From CAYMRB01 sp964392615 (lineage in GTDB: Bacteria; Planctomycetota; UBA8108): a stretch of 19,253 bases of DNA. The position numbers and the translations under genes are program-made. Of the stretch, positions 15,716-19,253 are shown piece by piece. The DNA lies in NCBI GenBank assembly GCA_964392615.1, contig CAYMRB010000167.1, positions 1-19,253 on the forward strand. The letters are read 5' to 3'. Below the pieces are notes generated by a model that did no database searches, was not told the origin of the DNA, and saw nothing but the letters and a program-made list of their open reading frames with translations. The number at the start of each line of letters is the position of its first letter. The stretch's first letter is position 1.

Positions 15716-17362
15716 ATGCGCGAGCTGGCGGTGATGGACTACCTCGTGATCTGCGCCTACCTGATCGCCACCGTGGCGATCGGCCTTTGGTTCGCGCGGC
15801 GTTCGAAGGGATCGGCGGACTACTTCCTCGCCGGTCGCAGCCTCATCTGGCCGCTGATCGGCTTGTCGCTCTTCGCGACGAACATTTCGACCGAACACTT
15901 CGTCGGCCTGGCCGCCGACGGTCGTCGACTCGGCCTCGTCGCCGGTGGCTGGGAGTGGATGGCGAGCCTGTGCCTGATCATGCTCGCCGCGGTTTTCGCG
16001 CCGCAGTACCTGCGCCACAAGGTGTTCACGATCCCGGAGTTCTTCGAGAAGCGCTACGGCGTCGTGATGCGCATGGGGCTGACCGTCTACTTCCTCGCGA
16101 TGATCGTGCTGACGAAGGTGTCGCTCGCACTCTTCAGCGGCACGGTTGTCATCCACGCGTTCACGGGCTGGTCGCCGCAGTTGATCATGTGGACGATCGG
16201 CATCCTGACCGCCGTGTACACGCTCGTCGGTGGCCTGCGAGCGGTGATCTACACCGACTTCATCCAGTCGATCGTCCTGATCGGCGGCTCGATCATCCTG
16301 ACCGTGACGGGACTCTCGGCTGTCGGCGGCTGGTCCGGGCTGACCGCGACGCTCGAGTCGCGGCAGGCCACCGACATGCTGTCGATGATCAAGCCCGCGA
16401 GCCACGAGCTGCCGTTCACCGGCTACCTGCTCGGCAACTTCCTGATCGGCGGCATGTTCTACTGGTGCATGGATCAGGTGAACGTGCAGCGCGTTCTTGG
16501 CGCGCGCAACCTGCACCACGCAACGTCGGGCGCGATCTTCGGCGGTTTCCTGAAGATCATCCCGGTGTTCATCTTCGTGCTGCCCGGCGTCATCGCGTTC
16601 GCGCTGTGGGGACAGCCCGCTGCCGGCGAAAACGGCACTCTCGACTACAACAGCACGTACGCCGACCTGCTCGACAATCTCCTGTCCCCCGGCGTGCGCG
16701 GGCTCGTCCTTGCCGCGCTGCTCGCTGCGTTGATGTCGTCGCTGAGCTCGAGCTTCAACTCGGCCGCGACGATCGTCGGACGCGACATCGTCGCGCGCTG
16801 GAAGCCGGGATCGAGCGTGCGCAGTCAGATCATCAGCGGCCAGGTCGCGCTGATCGCGGTGATGGTGTGCGGCATCCAGGCGTCACCGCTCATCGAGCGG
16901 TCGGAGACGCTGTGGAAGTACCTGCAGGTGGTGACCGGCTATCTGTCCGTGCCCTTCGCTGTCGCGGGATTGCTCGGCATCTTCACGAAGCGCGTCAATC
17001 GTGCCGGCGCGCTCAGCGGCGTCGTCGTCGGCATCGTCGTCGGCGCGTTCCTGCTGATCGACTCGGAGAACGCCGCAGAGGCCGCGAGACGCCAGATAGA
17101 GCCCTGGTTCACGAACCCGATCCTGCGCCACGAGCTCCTCGAGTCGTTTCTGCATCGCCACTTCGTCAGCGCCGCGCTGACCGCGATCACGATGGTCGGC
17201 GTCAGCCTGATGAGCGCCCCGCCCCCCGCGGAGATCCGCGCCGGCGGCTTCTACCTGTTCCGCCGCGCCGAGCCGGGAGCCGAGCGCCTGAGCGCAGGGC
17301 ATTGGATCTGGATCGGCGTGCTCTTCACCACGATCGTCGCCCTCTGGTGGATCTTCCGTTGA
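15716..17362 (+). CDS. SGLT-like sodium:solute symporter (SSS family)
   Basis: 548 residues, normal for bacterial SSS transporters, with about 13-14 hydrophobic segments along the whole chain. Family motifs are clear: DYFLAGRSLIWPLIGLSLFATNISTEHFVG (33-63) for TM1, GGLRAVIYTDFIQS (172-185) as the SSS signature, YWCMDQVNVQRVLGARNL (249-266), and LMSSLSSSFNSAATIVGRD (339-357), the serine-rich segment that contributes to the Na2 site. These resemble the SGLT (sugar) branch more than the proline or pantothenate branch, so a sugar or polyol is a reasonable guess, but no substrate can be read from the sequence. It acts in the cytoplasmic membrane and would be driven by the sodium gradient. ATG at 15716 has AAAGGA about 8 nt upstream; the ATG at 15734 is an alternative. 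It is divergent from the AI-2E-type gene and convergent with PPDK. Confidence 0.93.
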   Translation: MRELAVMDYLVICAYLIATVAIGLWFARRSKGSADYFLAGRSLIWPLIGLSLFATNISTEHFVGLAADGRRLGLVAGGWEWMASLCLIMLAAVFAPQYLRHKVFTIPEFFEKRYGVVMRMGLTVYFLAMIVLTKVSLALFSGTVVIHAFTGWSPQLIMWTIGILTAVYTLVGGLRAVIYTDFIQSIVLIGGSIILTVTGLSAVGGWSGLTATLESRQATDMLSMIKPASHELPFTGYLLGNFLIGGMFYWCMDQVNVQRVLGARNLHHATSGAIFGGFLKIIPVFIFVLPGVIAFALWGQPAAGENGTLDYNSTYADLLDNLLSPGVRGLVLAALLAALMSSLSSSFNSAATIVGRDIVARWKPGSSVRSQIISGQVALIAVMVCGIQASPLIERSETLWKYLQVVTGYLSVPFAVAGLLGIFTKRVNRAGALSGVVVGIVVGAFLLIDSENAAEAARRQIEPWFTNPILRHELLESFLHRHFVSAALTAITMVGVSLMSAPPPAEIRAGGFYLFRRAEPGAERLSAGHWIWIGVLFTTIVALWWIFR

Positions 17363-17376
17363 CAGCCCGCTGAACG

Positions 17377-17415
17377 AAAAAGAGGCGTCGCCCCGCAAAC
17401 CGGAGCGACGCCTCT
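17377..17415 (-). terminator. Strong hairpin terminator between convergent genes
   Basis: A 14-nt arm (17381-17394) pairs with 17402-17415 at 13 of 14 positions around the 7-nt loop gcaaacc. Five T follow on the minus strand (plus-strand A 17377-17381), so it ends PPDK transcripts reading leftward. On the plus strand the stem lies directly after the symporter stop but is followed by gaatcg, so it would be at best a weak terminator in that direction. Confidence 0.9.
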
Positions 17416-17447
17416 GAATCGTCAGTCAGAGAACGCGACGCGAAGAA

Positions 17448-19253
17448 TCAGCGCTTCTTCTTGGCCGTCTTCTTCTTGGCGACCTTCTTGGCTGTCTTCT
17501 TCTTGGCGACCTTCTTGGCCGTCTTCTTCTTGGCGGCCTTCTTGGCCTTCTTCTTCGCCGGCTTCTTGCGGGCGGCCTTCTTGGCGGCCGCGGCCGCGGC
17601 CTGCTCCTCGACGACCGCCTGCGCCGCCGCGAGTCGCGCGATCGGCACGCGGTACGGCGAGCAGGAGACGTAGTCCATGCCGACGCTGTGGAAGAACTTG
17701 ACCGACGACGGATCACCGCCGTGCTCGCCACAGATACCGATCTTCAGACCGGGCTTCGTCGCGCGGCCGCGCTCGATACCGATCTTCACGAGCTCGCCGA
17801 TACCGGCCTGATCGAGCTCCTGGAACGGATCCGCCTCGATGACGCCGTTGTGGAGGTAGTCGGGCATGAAGCCACCGACGTCGTCGCGCGAGAAGCCGAA
17901 GCCCATCTGCGTCAGATCGTTGGTGCCGAACGAGAAGAACTGCGCCGTCTCGGCGAGTTCGTTCGCCTTGAGCGCCGCGCGCGGGATCTCGATCATCGTA
18001 CCGACGAGGTGCGGCACCTTGCGGACGCCGAACTTCTTGCAGACCTCGCGGTGCACGTTCGCGATGACCTCGAACTGCGAGTCCATCTCGCGGTCGATCG
18101 AAACGACGGGCACCATGATCTCCGGGTGGACCTTGATCTTCGCCTTCGAGAGCTCGGCGGCGGACTCGAGGATCGCGCGCGCCTGCATCTCGGTGACCTC
18201 GGGGAACGTGATACCGAGGCGCACACCACGGTGACCCATCATCGGGTTGATCTCGTGGAGCGACTCCGCGCGCTTGCGCACGGTTGCGAGGTCGAGCCCG
18301 AGGTCGAGGGCGAGCTCGGCGAGCTTGCGCTCCTCGTGCGGCACAAACTCGTGCAGCGGCGGATCGAGGAGGCGAATCGTGACCGGCAGGCCCTTCATCG
18401 CCTTGAGGGTCGCCTTGATGTCGCGCTTGACATGCGTGAACAGTTGGTTGAGAGCCTTGCGCCGGCCAGCCTCGTCGGTGGCGAGAATGACCTTCCGCAG
18501 GCACGTGAGAGGTGCCTCGGAGTTCTCGCCGTAGAACATGTGCTCCGTTCTGAAGAGGCCGATGCCCTGCGCACCGTACTCGCGCGCCTTGGCCGCGTCC
18601 TCGGGCGTCTCCGCGTTCGTGCGGACGTCGAGCTTGCGAATCTTGTCGCAGATCTTCAGGTACTCAACGAGCGTCTTGTCGCCGCTCGCGTCGGTCGTCG
18701 CGACCGCACCCTCGTAGACGTTACCCTTCGAACCGTTGAGGCTCAGCGTGTCCTTCGACGTGAGCGAACGACCCGCGATGCGCAGCGTGCGGGTCGACAT
18801 GTCGATGTCGATCGCCGAGCAGCCGACCACGCAGCACTTGCCCCAACCGCGCGCGACGAGCGCGGCGTGCGACGTCATGCCGCCGCGAGCCGTCAGGATC
18901 GCCACGGCGGCGCGCATGCCTTCGACGTCCTCGGGATTCGTCTCCTCGCGGACGAGGATGACTGTCTTGCCGTCCTTGTGCGCTGCGACCGCCTCGTCGG
19001 CGGAGAACACGATCGTGCCGACCGCGCCGCCGGGCCCCGCGGGAAGACCCTTCGCGAGCACGGTGGCTGTCTTCTCGGCCTTGGGGTCGAGGATCGGGTG
19101 CAGGAGCTCGTCGAGCTGATCGGCGGTGACGCGGGCTACCGCCTCTTCCCTGGTGATCAGCTTCTCGCGGACCATGTCGCACGCCATCTTGACGGCAGCC
19201 GGACCGTTCCGCTTCCCGTTGCGACACTGCAGCATGAAGAGCCGACCGTTCTC
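17448..19253 (-). CDS. ppdK: Pyruvate phosphate dikinase, C-terminal two thirds, with H1-like basic tail (5' end beyond window)
   Basis: 601 residues are visible; the frame is open to base 19253 with the typical PPDK stretch ENGRLFMLQCRNGKR, so the start and ATP-grasp domain lie to the right. The swivelling phosphohistidine domain shows TARGGMTSHAALVARG, with the catalytic His encoded at 18867-18869. The PEP/pyruvate TIM-barrel domain follows with GIGLFRTEHMF, MMGHRGVRLGI, FSFGTNDLTQMGFGFSRDD (the FSRDDV form separates PPDK from PEP synthase) and GICGEHGGDP, with Cys near SCSPYRVPIARLAAAQA. The enzyme interconverts ATP, pyruvate and phosphate with AMP, PEP and pyrophosphate in the cytoplasm. 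After the normal end there is an alanine stretch and a 44-residue tail (17451-17582), with 25 Lys and 2 Arg, in which a 9-residue unit TAKKVAKKK recurs. Such a tail is not part of the standard enzyme. Confidence 0.95.
   Translation of the reverse strand, partial: ENGRLFMLQCRNGKRNGPAAVKMACDMVREKLITREEAVARVTADQLDELLHPILDPKAEKTATVLAKGLPAGPGGAVGTIVFSADEAVAAHKDGKTVILVREETNPEDVEGMRAAVAILTARGGMTSHAALVARGWGKCCVVGCSAIDIDMSTRTLRIAGRSLTSKDTLSLNGSKGNVYEGAVATTDASGDKTLVEYLKICDKIRKLDVRTNAETPEDAAKAREYGAQGIGLFRTEHMFYGENSEAPLTCLRKVILATDEAGRRKALNQLFTHVKRDIKATLKAMKGLPVTIRLLDPPLHEFVPHEERKLAELALDLGLDLATVRKRAESLHEINPMMGHRGVRLGITFPEVTEMQARAILESAAELSKAKIKVHPEIMVPVVSIDREMDSQFEVIANVHREVCKKFGVRKVPHLVGTMIEIPRAALKANELAETAQFFSFGTNDLTQMGFGFSRDDVGGFMPDYLHNGVIEADPFQELDQAGIGELVKIGIERGRATKPGLKIGICGEHGGDPSSVKFFHSVGMDYVSCSPYRVPIARLAAAQAVVEEQAAAAAAKKAARKKPAKKKAKKAAKKKTAKKVAKKKTAKKVAKKKTAKKKR

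Overview
The window is GC-rich bacterial chromosome with dense, mostly minus-strand genes. Two runs of exactly 100 N show that it comes from a draft scaffold. No rRNA, tRNA, CRISPR array, transposase or phage gene is visible. The gene content recalls Planctomycetota or a neighbouring phylum: PQQ-like beta-propeller lipoproteins carrying a WRGPxG motif, a GspD/STN-like domain fused to an enzyme, GH57 plus GT5 glycogen enzymes beside DUF4912, an SGLT-type symporter and PPDK. That assignment is inference from gene style; no marker gene is present.

Layout, all genes minus strand unless noted. At the left edge (1-2174) two overlapping genes encode a secreted PQQ-like beta-propeller lipoprotein and a second small lipoprotein that runs off the edge in a Ser-Glu repeat. 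An alpha/beta hydrolase follows upstream (2392-3072), separated by an intergenic block of two nested hairpins. Next is a compact operon, transcribed 7814 to 3278: a TPR-AAA+ ATPase, a TPR multi-span membrane protein (ATGA overlap), and an exported glycerophosphodiester phosphodiesterase-like protein with extra domains at both ends. It ends at a clear intrinsic terminator (3126-3168). A 160-bp, nearly full-length palindrome (7866-8025) lies upstream of this operon.

The centre is a polyglucan module, transcribed 13192 to 8072. It holds a SAP/Rho_N-DUF4912 protein with a long basic 6-residue repeat, in which both assembly gaps fall. This overlaps a 1031-residue fusion of a GH57 glucan branching enzyme and a GT5 glycogen synthase. 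Upstream is an AI-2E/PerM-family membrane protein with an unusually large soluble insert and an acidic tail.

On the right, an SGLT-like sodium:solute symporter (plus strand, 15716-17362) diverges from the AI-2E-type gene. It converges on the 3' part of a pyruvate phosphate dikinase gene that enters from the right edge. The PPDK ends in a 44-residue lysine/alanine-rich tail resembling histone H1. A strong hairpin terminator separates the convergent pair.

Taken together, the right two thirds suggest carbon handling: solute uptake, pyruvate/PEP interconversion, and glycogen synthesis and branching. The left third is envelope-directed proteins of unknown job. The least conventional items are the AAA-TPR-GDPD operon, the GDPD fusion architecture, the 160-bp palindrome, the large insert in the AI-2E family protein, and the basic repeats on two metabolic proteins.
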